A stretch of 64,000 bases of DNA, taken from the NCBI RefSeq assembly GCF_030433895.1, contig NZ_JARUXE010000021.1, positions 1-64,000 of the forward strand. Direction: 5' to 3'. The notes under the pieces were generated by a model. It searched no databases. It was not told where the DNA came from and was given only the letters and a program-made list of their open reading frames with translations. Source of the DNA: Arthrobacter sp. PsM3 (GTDB lineage: Bacteria > Actinomycetota > Actinomycetes > Actinomycetales > Micrococcaceae). How positions within the stretch are numbered: position 1 is the stretch's first letter; each line of letters opens with the position of its first letter. The translations under genes and the position numbers were made by a program. Shown one piece after another: positions 26,772 to 36,610 of this stretch.

Positions 26772-27752
26772 CTATTTGTCGCGGCTGACCGCGGCGTCCG
26801 AGACAATGTCGATCCGCCAGCCGGTGAGCTTGGCCGCAAGGCGGGCGTTCTGGCCTTCCTTGCCGATCGCGAGGGAGAGCTGGTAGTCCGGCACCACAAC
26901 GCGGGCCGATCGGGTTGCCTCGTCCGTGATGGTGACCGAATTCACCCGTGACGGGGACAGTGCGCTTGCGATGAACGTTGCCGGATCGTCGCTGTAATCA
27001 ACAATGTCGATCTTTTCGTCGTTCAGTTCGTTCATGACCGCACGGACGCGCGAGCCCATCTCACCGATGCAGGCACCTTTGGCGTTGATGCCGGGGGTGT
27101 TGGCCTTGACGGCCATCTTGGTACGGTGCCCGGCTTCGCGGGCCAGGGCGACGATTTCCACGGAGCGGTCCGCGATTTCCGGAACTTCCATTTCGAAGAG
27201 CTTCCGCACGAGACCCGGGTGCGACCGGGACAGCGTGATGGAGGGCCCCTTGGTGCCGCGGTGCACGTCGATCACGAAGGCGCGGAGCCGGTTGCCGTGG
27301 GTGTACTTCTCCCCCGGCACCTGCTCGGGCGGCGGCAGCAGTGCCTCGACCGTGCCCAGGTTGACCTGGATCATGTGCGGGTTGTTGCCCTGCTGGATGG
27401 TTCCGGCCACGAGCTCGCCCTCGCGGCCCTTGAACTCGCCGAGGACGTTGTCGTCCTCAACATCGCGCAGTCGCTGCAGGATGATCTGCCGTGCCGTGCT
27501 GGCCGCGATCCGGCCAAAGCCCGCGGGGGTGTCTTCGAATTCGCCGATGGGGGCGCCGTCGTCGTCGATCTCGGTGGCCCAGATGGTCACGTGCCCGCTC
27601 TTGCGGTCCAGTTCAGCGCGGGCCTTCTCGAAGGCTCCCGGCGTCTTGTGGTAGGCCACCAGCAGTGCCTGCTCGATCGTCGGAATCAGGAGATCCAGCG
27701 GGATTTCACGCTCACGCTCCAGGAGTCTCAGTGCGCTCATGTCAATATCCAT
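26772..27752 (-). CDS. nusA: Transcription termination/antitermination protein NusA
   Basis: NusA binds RNA polymerase and modulates pausing, termination and antitermination. The 326-residue protein has an N-terminal polymerase-binding domain ([19 protein letters not shown]), an S1 domain (about 115-185), and KH1/KH2 domains with [38 protein letters not shown] and [19 protein letters not shown]. It ends after KH2, lacking the C-terminal acidic repeats of proteobacterial NusA, as usual in actinobacteria. The ATG overlaps the rimP stop by one base (TAATG) and follows AGGAGG at short spacing, so the genes are coupled. Confidence 0.98.
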   Translation of the reverse strand: MDIDMSALRLLEREREIPLDLLIPTIEQALLVAYHKTPGAFEKARAELDRKSGHVTIWATEIDDDGAPIGEFEDTPAGFGRIAASTARQIILQRLRDVEDDNVLGEFKGREGELVAGTIQQGNNPHMIQVNLGTVEALLPPPEQVPGEKYTHGNRLRAFVIDVHRGTKGPSITLSRSHPGLVRKLFEMEVPEIADRSVEIVALAREAGHRTKMAVKANTPGINAKGACIGEMGSRVRAVMNELNDEKIDIVDYSDDPATFIASALSPSRVNSVTITDEATRSARVVVPDYQLSLAIGKEGQNARLAAKLTGWRIDIVSDAAVSRDK

Positions 27753-28369
27753 TAGGCCTCCTCAGAAGGTCCATTGTGTGCGTTCTCCAGGCCGGCCTCT
27801 TCGAGGTGGCTGAACTCTATCTCGACTTTTCCACTACGGATCTTGTCGAAAGGAAGCTTGATGGGCTCGCCCTGCTTGGGCTTCATACCCTTCTTGACGG
27901 TGATCTCCGGGATTAGGGTGACGCCGTCGTCGTCGACGGACTGGACCCGGCCGGTGACGTTCTCGCCCTGCAGGACATTAACCTTGACCATCCGGCCGCG
28001 GGCGCGGTGCCAGTGCCGCTCTTCGGTGAGGGGACGGCCGACGCCGGGCGAGGAAACCTCAAGCTCGTAGGGGCGTGCGTCGGTGCTGGGATCGTTGTCC
28101 AGGATGTCGGAGAGGGTCTTGGAGATCTCCGAGATGACGTCGAGACCAACGCCGCCCGTCTCCTCCTGCGGCAGGTCCACCACCACGTGGACCACCCGGT
28201 TTGCTCCCGCGACGTGAATGGAAACGTCCTCCAGGTACAGCCGGTTTGCCAGGACTTCGGGCTCCAGGAGGGCATGCAGCCGCTCGGCCTCAAAGTTGTG
28301 AGCGGGTGCGGCGTCAGCCTTACCCGTCCCGGTCCGGTCTGTCGAAGTCGTGGCTTCTGCGTTGGTCAT
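27752..28369 (-). CDS. rimP: Ribosome maturation factor RimP
   Basis: RimP assists late 30S maturation. The 205-residue protein has the two family domains: an N-terminal alpha/beta domain with [20 protein letters not shown] and [12 protein letters not shown], then [20 protein letters not shown] at the domain junction and an SH3-like C-terminal domain ([33 protein letters not shown]). An N-terminal stretch (1-25) and C-terminal stretch (187-205) are low-complexity extensions. It is the first gene of the rimP-nusA run, divergent from the DUF4439 gene. Confidence 0.97.
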   Translation of the reverse strand: MTNAEATTSTDRTGTGKADAAPAHNFEAERLHALLEPEVLANRLYLEDVSIHVAGANRVVHVVVDLPQEETGGVGLDVISEISKTLSDILDNDPSTDARPYELEVSSPGVGRPLTEERHWHRARGRMVKVNVLQGENVTGRVQSVDDDGVTLIPEITVKKGMKPKQGEPIKLPFDKIRSGKVEIEFSHLEEAGLENAHNGPSEEA

Positions 28370-28457
28370 GATGCCGGCCGCCTCCCGCTAGATGATGTTG
28401 TGTGTACTAGCCTAGCGATTTTCCGGGCGCCGTGGTGCACTTCAGTTCCCGGCCGGC

Positions 28458-29657
28458 ATGACAACATGGTCTGTTGTGAAAGACGACAGCAGGGAAAAGC
28501 GGCGGCGGGAACTCCTTCCCCGCATCTCGCTCCTGGCCTGCCTCGGCCTTGTGGTCGTCAGCCTCGGCGTGGCTCTGAGTCCCCAAACCCCCGAGGAGCC
28601 CGCCGAACCGCCGTTTTCCGAACAGGCGAGGTCCGCCGCGCTGGCCGAGACCATGCGACTGAGGGCTGCCGGCGAGCAACTCAGCCAGTCCCCCTCCGCC
28701 GACGGGCAGCCTGCCGTGGCGCGCACTGTGAGTTTGCTGACAAGCCAGGCGCAGGCGCTCCTGGTCCCCGGCCTGGCGGAACCTGGCGCTTCCCCGCGGA
28801 CCGGCAACGACACCACTTCGACTGCCCCTGCGGCTGCCGCCTCCGCGGCTTCGGCGTCCGGGTCCGCGGCCGCTCCCGCCTCCGGGCCCGCCTCCTCTGC
28901 GGCCGTTCCCGCCTCCGGGCCCGCCTCCTCTGCGGCCGTTCCCGCTTCCGCGGCCGCGCTGGCTCAAGAGCTGGCGGCCAGCGCCTCGCAGCGGCTCGCC
29001 GATGCTGCCGTGGCCGACGGCGGGATGGCCCGGCTGCTTGCCGCCGTCGGAACCGCCCAGTTGCTTCAGGCCTCCGCGCTCGCAGCTGCGGCAGGGGCTC
29101 CCGCTCCCGACGTGCCCGACCCGGCCGCACCCCAGCCGTCCGCACCCCAGCCGTCCGGAGTGTGCCCGAGCGCGTCGGCATCGCCCTCCCCCGTTGGTGC
29201 TTCAGCCGGCAATGACCCTGTCCCTGCTTCCCTCCCCGCAGCCCTGGCGGCGACCGTGGAGACCGAACTGGAAACCGTATACGGCTACCAGGTGGCGCTG
29301 ACCCGGCTAAGCGGCGAAGCGGCCGCGCCGGCGTCGGAGCAGCTCGCCCGGCATGAGGCCCTCGCCACCGGAGCCGAGGCGCTGAGCAGGATGAACTGCG
29401 CACCGATTCCGCCGCGGGAAGCCGGATACACAATGGCGCCTGGCTTCCTGGCCTCACCCTCGGCCGGACTCGGCGGGCTGGAGGCTTCGGCACTGCCTGT
29501 TTACGGCGACTTGGTGGCGCTGAGCGACGGTGAGACCCGTCAGTGGGCGATCTCCGGCCTGGTCGGCGCCGCCCGCCGGACCGCAATCTGGGGTGCCGAC
29601 GCCGGGGCGCTTCCGGGCCTGGCGGCAGACCCGGACACCTTCCCCGAGCTTCCCTAG
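28458..29657 (+). CDS. Exported/membrane-anchored DUF4439 (ferritin-like) protein
   Basis: The 399-residue product has a basic N-terminus (REKRRRELLPR), one membrane segment (ISLLACLGLVVVSLGVALS, about 23-41), a long Ala/Ser/Pro-rich region (about 115-180 includes three repeats of the type PASGPASSAAV), and a C-terminal DUF4439 domain (about 262-399: TVETELETVYGYQVALTRL, ARHEALATGAEAL, VYGDLVALSDGETRQWAISG). DUF4439 is predicted to have a ferritin-like four-helix fold; its role is unknown. The start could be ATG 28458 or GTG 28476; neither has a clear ribosome binding site. It is divergent from rimP, an arrangement common in actinobacteria. Confidence 0.8.
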   Translation: MTTWSVVKDDSREKRRRELLPRISLLACLGLVVVSLGVALSPQTPEEPAEPPFSEQARSAALAETMRLRAAGEQLSQSPSADGQPAVARTVSLLTSQAQALLVPGLAEPGASPRTGNDTTSTAPAAAASAASASGSAAAPASGPASSAAVPASGPASSAAVPASAAALAQELAASASQRLADAAVADGGMARLLAAVGTAQLLQASALAAAAGAPAPDVPDPAAPQPSAPQPSGVCPSASASPSPVGASAGNDPVPASLPAALAATVETELETVYGYQVALTRLSGEAAAPASEQLARHEALATGAEALSRMNCAPIPPREAGYTMAPGFLASPSAGLGGLEASALPVYGDLVALSDGETRQWAISGLVGAARRTAIWGADAGALPGLAADPDTFPELP

Positions 29658-29765
29658 ACCCTCCAGCGCTCCCTCCATCCCTTCGGCTGCCTTTTACTCC
29701 TTCCTCTATTCCTGCCCGCGGCCGTCCGTCGTCCGGGGCGCCTTCCTCGGCTCCTTCGTCCCTCC

Positions 29766-30310
29766 GGGGCGGCTTTGGGATCGCTGAGCCTCGAATCCTG
29801 CTCTTAACCCAGCTTGTCCGCGCCAAAGTGCCCCCACTGCGCCGCCCCACGAGATCCTGGCCGAGAAACCGGAGCGGCGAGGACGTGGGGGCGGGGTGGA
29901 GGTTTCGACAACCGGGTGGCAACAGAGCGGGGCGGCTTTGAGGCCCGTAGGCCACGAACCCGGCCCAGAGGCCGGCGTGTCCGTGCCAAAGTGCCCCCAC
30001 TGCGCCGCCCCCACGAGGTCCTGGCCTAGAAACCGGAGCGGCAAGGACGCCGGGCACCCAGGAGCTGTGGCGGCGAGGACACCGGGCACCAAGGAGCTGT
30101 GGCGGCAAGGACGCCGGGCACCCAGGAAGTTGGTCGGCAAGGAGGTTGGTGGCAGGGCGGAGTGGGAGGCGACAACCGGGTGGCAGCAGAGCGGGGCGGC
30201 TTTGGGATCGCTAGGCCTCGAATCCTGCTCTAAATCCGGCGTGTCCGCACCAAAGTGCCCCCGCTGCGCCACCCCGACGAGGTCCTGGCCCAGGAATGGC
30301 GAGGCCTGCG
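29766..30310. repeat. Three tandem diverged intergenic repeat units with CAAAGTGCCCCC core
   Basis: Units begin with GGGGCGGCTTTG at 29766, 29929 and 30193. Each then runs through a GGC-GTGTCCG stretch into the core CAAAGTGCCCCC (29824-29835, 29987-29998, 30251-30262), followed by CTGCGCC-CCCC-ACGAG-TCCTGGCC. Unit 1 is about 163 bp, unit 2 about 264 bp (expanded by three 32-bp subrepeats), and unit 3 is cut short near 30310. No gene is seen in the whole 29658-30381 gap; open frames here only reflect the repeats. Confidence 0.85.
30041..30136. repeat. Three contiguous 32-bp direct repeats
   Basis: Units at 30041-30072, 30073-30104 and 30105-30136 follow GC-AGGAC-CCGGGCACC-AGGAGCTGTGGCG, with the third diverging in its last third. 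They lie inside the second large repeat unit and account for its extra length. There are no spacers, so this is not a CRISPR array. Confidence 0.85.
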
Positions 30311-30381
30311 GGAGGGGAAGCCGCGGCTTACTTAGGCTCGTAATACTGGTGGGGCGGCGGCGCCGGTGCTTTGCTGTAGGC

Positions 30382-31113
30382 ATGGACAGTCAAGCAGCCC
30401 CCACACAGCATGCGAATGAGCCCCACCACAACGACATCGCGCACCGCCTTAATTGGCTGCGCGCAGGCGTGCTGGGCGCCAACGACGGCATCGTCTCCGT
30501 CGCCGCGATTGTGGTTGGCGTCGCCGGCGTCACGACGGACTCCGGCCCCATCCTCATCGCCGGCGCCGCGGGCGTCGTGGGTGGCGCCATCTCGATGGCC
30601 CTGGGCGAATACGTCTCCGTGAGCAGCCAGAAAGACAGCCAGCAGGCGCTGATCGAGAAGGAACGCCGGGAACTGGCAGAACAGCCCGAGGAGGAACTTG
30701 AGGAACTCGCTGCCATCTACCAGGGCAAGGGCCTGAGCTCCGATACCGCGCGCACCGTGGCCCTGGAACTCACCGCCCATGACGCCCTCGCCGCCCATTT
30801 GTCCGCGGAACTGCACATTGACGAGACAGACATCGTCAGCCCGTGGCACGCCGCCTTCGCCTCCGCCGCGGCGTTCCTGGTCGGTGCGATCCTCCCGATG
30901 CTTGCCATCCTGCTCCCGCCGGAGAACATCCGTGTTCCGCTGACCTTCGTGGCGGTACTCGTGGCCCTGGCACTGACCGGTGCCATCGGCGCCTGGATCG
31001 GTGGCGGTTCGAAGTGGAAGGCGGCTGTCCGGGTGGTGATCGGCGGCGCTGCTGCGCTGATCGCGACCTTCCTGATCGGCAGCTGGCTCGGTGCCAGCGG
31101 CATCACTGCCTGA
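30382..31113 (+). CDS. VIT1/CCC1-family membrane transporter
   Basis: The 243-residue protein belongs to the family of Fe2+/Mn2+ carriers that includes yeast CCC1 and plant VIT1. It has DIAHRLNWLRAGVLGANDGI at the first helix, IVVGVAGV and AISMALGEYVSVSSQKDSQ (the conserved Gly/Met/Glu segment lining the metal path), a Glu-rich cytosolic domain (about 95-150: EKERRELAEQPEEELEELAA), and three C-terminal helices. It probably moves iron or manganese across the plasma membrane. A TAATACT hexamer-like -10 element lies about 38 bp upstream of the ATG. Confidence 0.9.
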   Translation: MDSQAAPTQHANEPHHNDIAHRLNWLRAGVLGANDGIVSVAAIVVGVAGVTTDSGPILIAGAAGVVGGAISMALGEYVSVSSQKDSQQALIEKERRELAEQPEEELEELAAIYQGKGLSSDTARTVALELTAHDALAAHLSAELHIDETDIVSPWHAAFASAAAFLVGAILPMLAILLPPENIRVPLTFVAVLVALALTGAIGAWIGGGSKWKAAVRVVIGGAAALIATFLIGSWLGASGITA

Positions 31114-31136
31114 TCACCGCAACTACGCTGGATCCG

Positions 31137-32306
31137 ATGAGCCAGCCCGCAGACGTCCCGATCCCGCCCGACCTCAGCCGCCGCTACGGGGTCAGCAAGG
31201 CCGGCCGCGACTGGCTGGCGTCGCTCCCCCGGCTGATCCAGCACTGCATGGACCAGTGGCAGCTCGAGCTCGACCTCGCTCCCGGCGCGCTGCCGGGGAG
31301 CGGCCACGGGGCCATCGTAGTCCCGGTGCGCCATCGCTCCAACGGCAGCCGCAGCGCTAGTACCAGCACCCGCACCAGCGCCGACAACAGCCCGACCGAT
31401 GACGCCGGGCAGGACCCCGGGCAGACCGCCACCCCGGCCGGCAGGGAGGACGCCGGCGCGGCCGCCAGGGAAACTGCCGTCCTGAAACTCGCCTATCCGC
31501 ACGATGAAGCCCTGATGGAACCTCACGCCCTGGCCCTCTGGAGCGGGCACGGCGCAGTCCGGATGCTGGCCAGTGACGCCGCTGCCAACGCGCTCCTGCT
31601 GGAGCGCCTGGACGCCGCCCGCTCTCTCCAGGACGAACCTATGGATGTGGCGGTTCCAGTGTGGGGCGCGCTGGTTCGCCGGCTGGGCCTGGTCCCGGAC
31701 GGTCGGCCGGAATGGCACGAATTCAGCCATGTGGCGGCCCGGGCCGAACAGTGGAGTGATGAGCTGCCGGAGAGCTGGGAACAACTGGGCCGGCCCTTCC
31801 CGCGCTGGCTGTTGGAAGCCGCGCTGGAGGTCTGCCAGACCCGTGGGGCCGTGGGCCGCCGCTCCGGTCGGGATGTGCTGGTCCACACCGATCTGCACTA
31901 CCTGAACATTCTGGCCCGGTTCCGCCGCGACGAACCTGACGCCGGCGGCCGTGGACCGGCCGATGGCTGGGCCGCTATCGATCCGCAGCCCATGATCGGC
32001 GAGGCGGAATTCGCGGTGGCACCCCTGCTGTGGAACCGGATCCCCGAGCTGTCCCGGTCCGACCCGGAACGGGGCCTGCGGGAGCGTTGCCGCGACTTCA
32101 GCCTCGCCGCCGGCCTCGACGCCGAGGTCGCCCGGCAGTGGAGCCTGGCCCGCGAGGTGGAGAACGCCCTCGACTATGCCTCACGGCCTCGCCATGAAGG
32201 CGACCTCGCCCGGTCGCTCTGGGTGGCCAGCACGCTCGCCGGCCGGACCCTGCCGGATCTTCCTGCGCCGCACGCGTTGCCGGCGCAGGGGCAGGCTTTC
32301 AGCTAG
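31137..32306 (+). CDS. Aminoglycoside/hydroxyurea phosphotransferase-family kinase (APH_6_hur)
   Basis: The 389-residue protein fits the streptomycin-6-kinase/hydroxyurea family of the protein-kinase-like superfamily: LKLAYPHDEALMEPHALALWSGHGAVRML (in parts), the Brenner-type catalytic loop VLVHTDLHYLNIL (about 248-260) and the metal-binding AIDPQPMIGEAEFAVAPLLW. Between the first strands and the conserved Lys strand lies an unusual 50-residue Ser/Thr/Ala-rich insertion (about 65-115). Resistance to streptomycin or a natural substrate is possible; the chromosomal setting does not decide. It begins 24 bp past the VIT1-like gene and is probably co-transcribed. Confidence 0.85.
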   Translation: MSQPADVPIPPDLSRRYGVSKAGRDWLASLPRLIQHCMDQWQLELDLAPGALPGSGHGAIVVPVRHRSNGSRSASTSTRTSADNSPTDDAGQDPGQTATPAGREDAGAAARETAVLKLAYPHDEALMEPHALALWSGHGAVRMLASDAAANALLLERLDAARSLQDEPMDVAVPVWGALVRRLGLVPDGRPEWHEFSHVAARAEQWSDELPESWEQLGRPFPRWLLEAALEVCQTRGAVGRRSGRDVLVHTDLHYLNILARFRRDEPDAGGRGPADGWAAIDPQPMIGEAEFAVAPLLWNRIPELSRSDPERGLRERCRDFSLAAGLDAEVARQWSLAREVENALDYASRPRHEGDLARSLWVASTLAGRTLPDLPAPHALPAQGQAFS

Positions 32307-32378
32307 CTCGGGCGCCCGCGGACCGCCGCCAGCCAACGGGACCGGCGGCCTAGCTCGGGCGCCCGCGGACCGCCGCCA
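32304..32378. repeat. 28-bp direct repeat spanning two convergent stop codons
   Basis: TAGCTCGGGCGCCCGCGGAC plus CGCCGCCA occurs at 32304-32331 and again at 32351-32378. The first copy begins with the TAG stop of the plus-strand kinase gene; the second encodes, on the minus strand, the last residues and the TAG of the decarboxylase. The GCTCGGGCGCCCGCGG part is also partly self-complementary. Confidence 0.9.
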
Positions 32379-33804
32379 CGGCGTCCCGGACGGCGGCGAC
32401 GGCGGCCGCCACGTCGGCGTCGTCGGTGCTCCAGTTGCTGACGGAGATCCGGAGGATGTCGCGGTCCTGCCAGCGCGAACCGGACATCCAGACCCGGCCG
32501 TCAGCGATGATCCGCGCAGTCACCGCGCGGGTGGTGGCGTCGTCGCCGAAGGCCAGCGAGACCTGGGTGTAGTCGACGTCGTTGAGCACCTCGACGCCGT
32601 CCAGCACGGACAGTTTCTCCGCCAGTTCCCCGGCCCGGCGCACCAGCCCGCGGACCTGGGCGACGACCCCCTCCCGGCCCAGTGATTTCAGCGCAGCCCA
32701 CACCGGCACCCCGCGGGCCCGGCGGGACAGTTCGGGAACCTTTTCAAAGGGGTCTGCCGCGCCGTCGGCGTCGTGGATCAGGTAGCTCGTCTGCACCCCC
32801 ATGGCGGAGCGCAGCGCCTGGGCGTCACGGACCACCGCGATGCCGCAGTCGTAGGGGACGTTGAGCGTCTTGTGCGCATCGGTGCCCCAGGAATCGGCGC
32901 CCTGCAGCCCGGCGGTCAGGGCGGAGAGCTCGGGGACAGCGGCGGCCCACAATCCGAACGCGCCATCCACATGGACCCAGGCGCCGTGCGCTTTGGCGAC
33001 GGCGATTGCCGCCAGAAAGGGATCAAAGCCACCGGAATGCAGGTTCCCCGCCTGCAGGCAGACCAGCAGCGGGGCCGGACCGGACCCGCCGGCACCACCC
33101 CCCGGTGGACCGCCCGACGCACTACCCGAGGTAGTGGCCCGGTCCAGGGCGCAGTCCAGCTCCGCCGGGTCGATGCGGCCCTGCCGGTCCGCCGGGACGA
33201 CCGTGGGCCTGCCCAGGCCCAGATACCGCAGGCCGAGGTCGATCGTGTCGTGGCGTTCGCGGCCCACAAAGCAGTGGATCTTCGGCGCACCGGCGAGGCC
33301 GTCGGCGTCGAGGTCCCAGCCGGCGTCCGACAGCAGGCGCCACCGTGCCGCGGCCAGTCCGGTGAAGTTCGCCATCGTCGCACCGGTGGCGAAGCCGACG
33401 TCGGACTCCGCGGGAAGCCCCAGCAGCTGCAGCAGCCACGCGCCGGCGGCCTCCTCGATGGCCGCCGTCGCCGGAGTGGCGAAGCGCAGTCCGGCGTTCT
33501 GGTCCCAGGCGCTGACCAGCCAGTCCGCGGCCAGCGCGGCCGGGAGGGTGCCGCCGATGACCCAGCCGAAGAACCGTCCGGAGGGCATGGCCATCAGCCC
33601 GGGTTCGGCCTTGGTGGCCAGGTAGTCAATGACTTCCGCCGCCGGCATGCCAGTTCGGGGCAGCGGGCCGCCGAAGTCGGCGGCGAGGTCCGCTGCGGTA
33701 ACCCGCGGGCCCACGTGCCGCGTTTCCTGGCTCTCAAGCCACTGGCGTGCGTGCCGGGCCGCGGCCGCCAGTGCATCGCTGTAGCGTTCTTCAGGAGCTG
33801 ACAT
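32350..33804 (-). CDS. Pyridoxal-dependent decarboxylase, group II
   Basis: The 484-residue fold-type I enzyme belongs to the aromatic-amino-acid/glutamate/diaminobutyrate decarboxylase group. It shows GFATGATMANFTGLAAARW, the His-Val-Asp pair in AWVHVDGAFGLWA, and the PLP lysine in WGTDAHKTLNVPYDCG (about 311), then FEKVPELSRRARGVPVWAAL. It would remove CO2 from an amino acid such as tryptophan, tyrosine or a related one; the substrate cannot be fixed. A Ser/Gly/Pro-rich loop (SGSASGGPPGGGAGGSGP, about 230-247) is inserted before the PLP region. It converges on the APH-like gene. Confidence 0.88.
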   Translation of the reverse strand: MSAPEERYSDALAAAARHARQWLESQETRHVGPRVTAADLAADFGGPLPRTGMPAAEVIDYLATKAEPGLMAMPSGRFFGWVIGGTLPAALAADWLVSAWDQNAGLRFATPATAAIEEAAGAWLLQLLGLPAESDVGFATGATMANFTGLAAARWRLLSDAGWDLDADGLAGAPKIHCFVGRERHDTIDLGLRYLGLGRPTVVPADRQGRIDPAELDCALDRATTSGSASGGPPGGGAGGSGPAPLLVCLQAGNLHSGGFDPFLAAIAVAKAHGAWVHVDGAFGLWAAAVPELSALTAGLQGADSWGTDAHKTLNVPYDCGIAVVRDAQALRSAMGVQTSYLIHDADGAADPFEKVPELSRRARGVPVWAALKSLGREGVVAQVRGLVRRAGELAEKLSVLDGVEVLNDVDYTQVSLAFGDDATTRAVTARIIADGRVWMSGSRWQDRDILRISVSNWSTDDADVAAAVAAVRDAVAAVRGRPS

Positions 33805-33883
33805 AGCTGCATGCTACGCCCGCGGCTTGCGTCCGGGGAGTCCCTCCAGGCGGATGCGCCGGGTGACCCGGCGGCCGCGGCTG

Positions 33884-34678
33884 CTACGCGAAGCTGTCCT
33901 GCCAGATGTCCGAGCCCAGCTTGACGATCAGCGCCCCAACCACGGCGAGGAAGACGACGCGGATGAACTTGTTTCCCTGCTTGACGGCCGTGCGGGCGCC
34001 GATGTACCCGCCGGCCATGTTTGCCAGGCCCAGGACCAGTCCGAGCCCCCACAGCACGGCGCCGTGCGGCACAAAGAACAACAAGGCGCCCGCGTTGGTG
34101 GCCATGTTCACGATTTTCGCCTTGGCGCTCGCTTCGAGGAAGGCATAACCCATCGCCGAGACGAGCGCGATGATGAGGAAGGACCCGGTGCCGGGGCCGA
34201 TCAGGCCGTCATAGAAGCCGATCACCCCGCCGATCAGGCACGCCACCACATAGTGCCGGTGCCCCTCGTGGCGCAGCTTGGTCAGCTCGCCCACGCTGGG
34301 CCGGAAGGCGGTAAACAGCGCGACGGCGACCAGCGCGGCCACGATGATCGGTTTGAACACGCTCGCCGGGAGGTTCGCCGCGAGCACCGCACCGCCGTAG
34401 CTGCCCGCCATCGCGATCACCGCCATGGGCAGCGCGGTGCGCAGATCGGGCCGCACCCGGCGGTAGTACGTAACGGCACTGGTCGTCGTGCCGAAGATTG
34501 ACCCCATCTTGTTGGTGGCCAGCGCCTGCACCGGGCTGATGCCCGGCACCAGCAGCATCGCCGGCAGCTGGATCAGCCCGCCGCCGCCGACGACGGCGTC
34601 GACCCAGCCGGCCGCCAGACCCGCCACGACGATCAGGATGACGGTGCCGAGCTGGATCGACTCGAGTCCGGAGACCAC
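33884..34678 (-). CDS. TSUP family permease (TauE/SafE)
   Basis: The 264-residue protein has about eight hydrophobic helices and the paired family motifs: AAGWVDAVVGGGGLIQLPAM at the N-terminal half and VIGFYDGLIGPGTGSFL at the start of the C-terminal half. TSUP members move sulfite, sulfonates or other organic anions across the plasma membrane; the substrate here is open. The start is GTG. It follows proS by 18 bp on the same strand and may be read through from it. Confidence 0.9.
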   Translation of the reverse strand: MVSGLESIQLGTVILIVVAGLAAGWVDAVVGGGGLIQLPAMLLVPGISPVQALATNKMGSIFGTTTSAVTYYRRVRPDLRTALPMAVIAMAGSYGGAVLAANLPASVFKPIIVAALVAVALFTAFRPSVGELTKLRHEGHRHYVVACLIGGVIGFYDGLIGPGTGSFLIIALVSAMGYAFLEASAKAKIVNMATNAGALLFFVPHGAVLWGLGLVLGLANMAGGYIGARTAVKQGNKFIRVVFLAVVGALIVKLGSDIWQDSFA

Positions 34679-34696
34679 TACCAGGACTGCGCGGCG

Positions 34697-36508
34697 TCAG
34701 CTGTTGCGGACGGCGTCGACCACATAATCGACAGCCTTCTCAACGGCGATGTTTTCGGCGTTGCCGCTGCGGCGGTCCTTGATCTCGACGACCCCGTCCA
34801 CCAGCCCGCGCCCGACGGCGAGGATGGTCGGCACGCCGACGAGTTCGGCGTCGCCGAACTTCACGCCCGGGGATACCTTCGGGCGGTCGTCGTAGATCAC
34901 GTCGAGGCCGGCGGCCTCCAGCTCAAGGGACAGCTTCTCCGCGGCGGCGAAGATTTCCTCGCCGCGGCCGACGGCCACCACGTGGACATCGGCCGGGGCG
35001 ACGGCGCGTGGCCAGATGAGGCCTTTGTCGTCATGGTTGGACTCGGCCAGGGCCGCGACGGCGCGGGTGACACCGACGCCGTAGGAGCCCATCGTGACGA
35101 CGACCTGCTTGCCGTTCTGGTCCAGGACCTTCAGTTCGAGGGCCTCGGCGTACTTGCGTCCCAGCTGGAAGATGTGGCCCATTTCAATGCCACGGGCGGT
35201 TTCCAGCGGGCCGGAGCCGTCGGGAGCCTCGTCGCCGGCGCGCACCTCGGTGCATTCGATGACGCCGTCCCAGCCGAAGTCGCGGCCGGCGACCAGGCCG
35301 AAGACGTGCTTGCCGGCCTCGTTGGCGCCGGTGACCCAGGCGGAGCCGCTGACGACGCGCGGATCCACGAGGTAGAGGAGCTTGGCGGCGCCCTCGGTGC
35401 CCAGCAGCGGGGCGACCAGGGACAGGCCGGGGCCGAGGTAGCCCTTGACGATGAGGGGCTGCTTCTTGAGGTCTTCCTCGTTGGCGGCCTCGAGGATGAT
35501 TTCGCCGGCGATCGGCAGGAAGGACCCGATGTTCGCTTCCACGCGCTTGAGGTCGACGCCGCGGTCCCCCGGAACGCCGATAACGACGATCTGGCGTTCG
35601 CCGGTCGGCAGGGTGACGGCGAGGACGACGTTCTTGAGGGTGTCAGCGGCAGTCCAGGGGCCGCCGTCGGAATCGGCACGGGGCACCAGGACATTGGCGG
35701 CGTCCACGAGCGTGTCGATGGTGGGGGTGTCCGGGGTGTCCCGGACTTCAGCGGCGGGGGCGTTGCTGAAGTCGATGTCCGCCGGGACCACCGTGGTGAC
35801 GGCCTCGACGTTGGCCGCGTAGCCGCCGGCGGAACGGACGAAGGTGTCCTCGCCGATCTCGGTGGGGTGCAGGAATTCCTCGCTCTTGGAGCCGCCCATG
35901 GCGCCGGCCGTGGCTGCGACCGGAATGACCTCGAGGCCGAGGCGCTCGAAGATCTTCAGGTAGGCGCCGCGGTGCGCCGCGTAGCTGGCGTCCAGGCCGG
36001 CGTCGTCGACGTCGAAGGAGTAGGAGTCCTTCATGATGAATTCGCGCCCGCGCAGCAGGCCTGCCCGGGGACGTGCCTCGTCGCGGTACTTGTTCTGGAT
36101 CTGGTAGATGCTCAGCGGCAGGTCCTTGTACGAGGAGTACAGGTCCTTGACCAGCAGGGTGAACATTTCCTCGTGGGTGGGCGCCAGCAGGTAGTCGTTG
36201 CCCTTGCGGTCCTTGAGCCGGAAGATGCCCTCGCCGTATTCGGTCCAGCGGTTGGTGACCTCGTAGGGCTCCTTGGGCAGCAGGGCCGGGAAGTGCACTT
36301 CCTGGGCGCCGATGGCCGCCATCTCTTCGCGGATGACCGTCTCCACCTTGCGGAGCACGCTCAGCCCCAGCGGAAGCCAGGTGTAGATGCCCGGGGCGGC
36401 CCGGCGGATATATCCGGCGCGGACAAGGAGCCGGTGGCTGGCCACTTCGGCGTCGGCGGGGTCTTCACGCAGGGTGCGCAGGAACAGCTTGGAGAGTCGA
36501 AGGACCAC
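34697..36508 (-). CDS. proS: Prolyl-tRNA synthetase, bacterial type
   Basis: ProRS charges tRNA(Pro). The 603-residue length is typical of the bacterial type with the editing INS domain between class II motifs 2 and 3. Visible are [17 protein letters not shown] (motif 1), [35 protein letters not shown] and [11 protein letters not shown] (motif 2 region), an INS domain (about 225-410), [16 protein letters not shown] (motif 3, near 470) and a C-terminal anticodon-binding domain. The start is a GTG with no strong ribosome binding site. Upstream lies an unusually long gene-free leader with an inverted repeat. Confidence 0.98.
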   Translation of the reverse strand: MVLRLSKLFLRTLREDPADAEVASHRLLVRAGYIRRAAPGIYTWLPLGLSVLRKVETVIREEMAAIGAQEVHFPALLPKEPYEVTNRWTEYGEGIFRLKDRKGNDYLLAPTHEEMFTLLVKDLYSSYKDLPLSIYQIQNKYRDEARPRAGLLRGREFIMKDSYSFDVDDAGLDASYAAHRGAYLKIFERLGLEVIPVAATAGAMGGSKSEEFLHPTEIGEDTFVRSAGGYAANVEAVTTVVPADIDFSNAPAAEVRDTPDTPTIDTLVDAANVLVPRADSDGGPWTAADTLKNVVLAVTLPTGERQIVVIGVPGDRGVDLKRVEANIGSFLPIAGEIILEAANEEDLKKQPLIVKGYLGPGLSLVAPLLGTEGAAKLLYLVDPRVVSGSAWVTGANEAGKHVFGLVAGRDFGWDGVIECTEVRAGDEAPDGSGPLETARGIEMGHIFQLGRKYAEALELKVLDQNGKQVVVTMGSYGVGVTRAVAALAESNHDDKGLIWPRAVAPADVHVVAVGRGEEIFAAAEKLSLELEAAGLDVIYDDRPKVSPGVKFGDAELVGVPTILAVGRGLVDGVVEIKDRRSGNAENIAVEKAVDYVVDAVRNS

Positions 36509-36610
36509 TGGTTATCTATCCGTTTCTGGGAAAGTGCGGGCAAAACTATAAAACCGGAGAAACCGGCACACGCGTCTAGGTACTAATCTACCGTCAGCCC
36601 GGACGCGGAA

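Noticed and set aside
30041..30136. Possible CRISPR array (32-bp repeats)
   Set aside because: The three 32-bp units touch each other with no spacers, diverge toward the end, and no cas gene is present. They are simple tandem repeats.
29658..30381. A hypothetical gene upstream of the VIT1-like transporter
   Set aside because: The open frames follow the repeat units and change frame with them; a start with ribosome binding site is seen only at the transporter itself.
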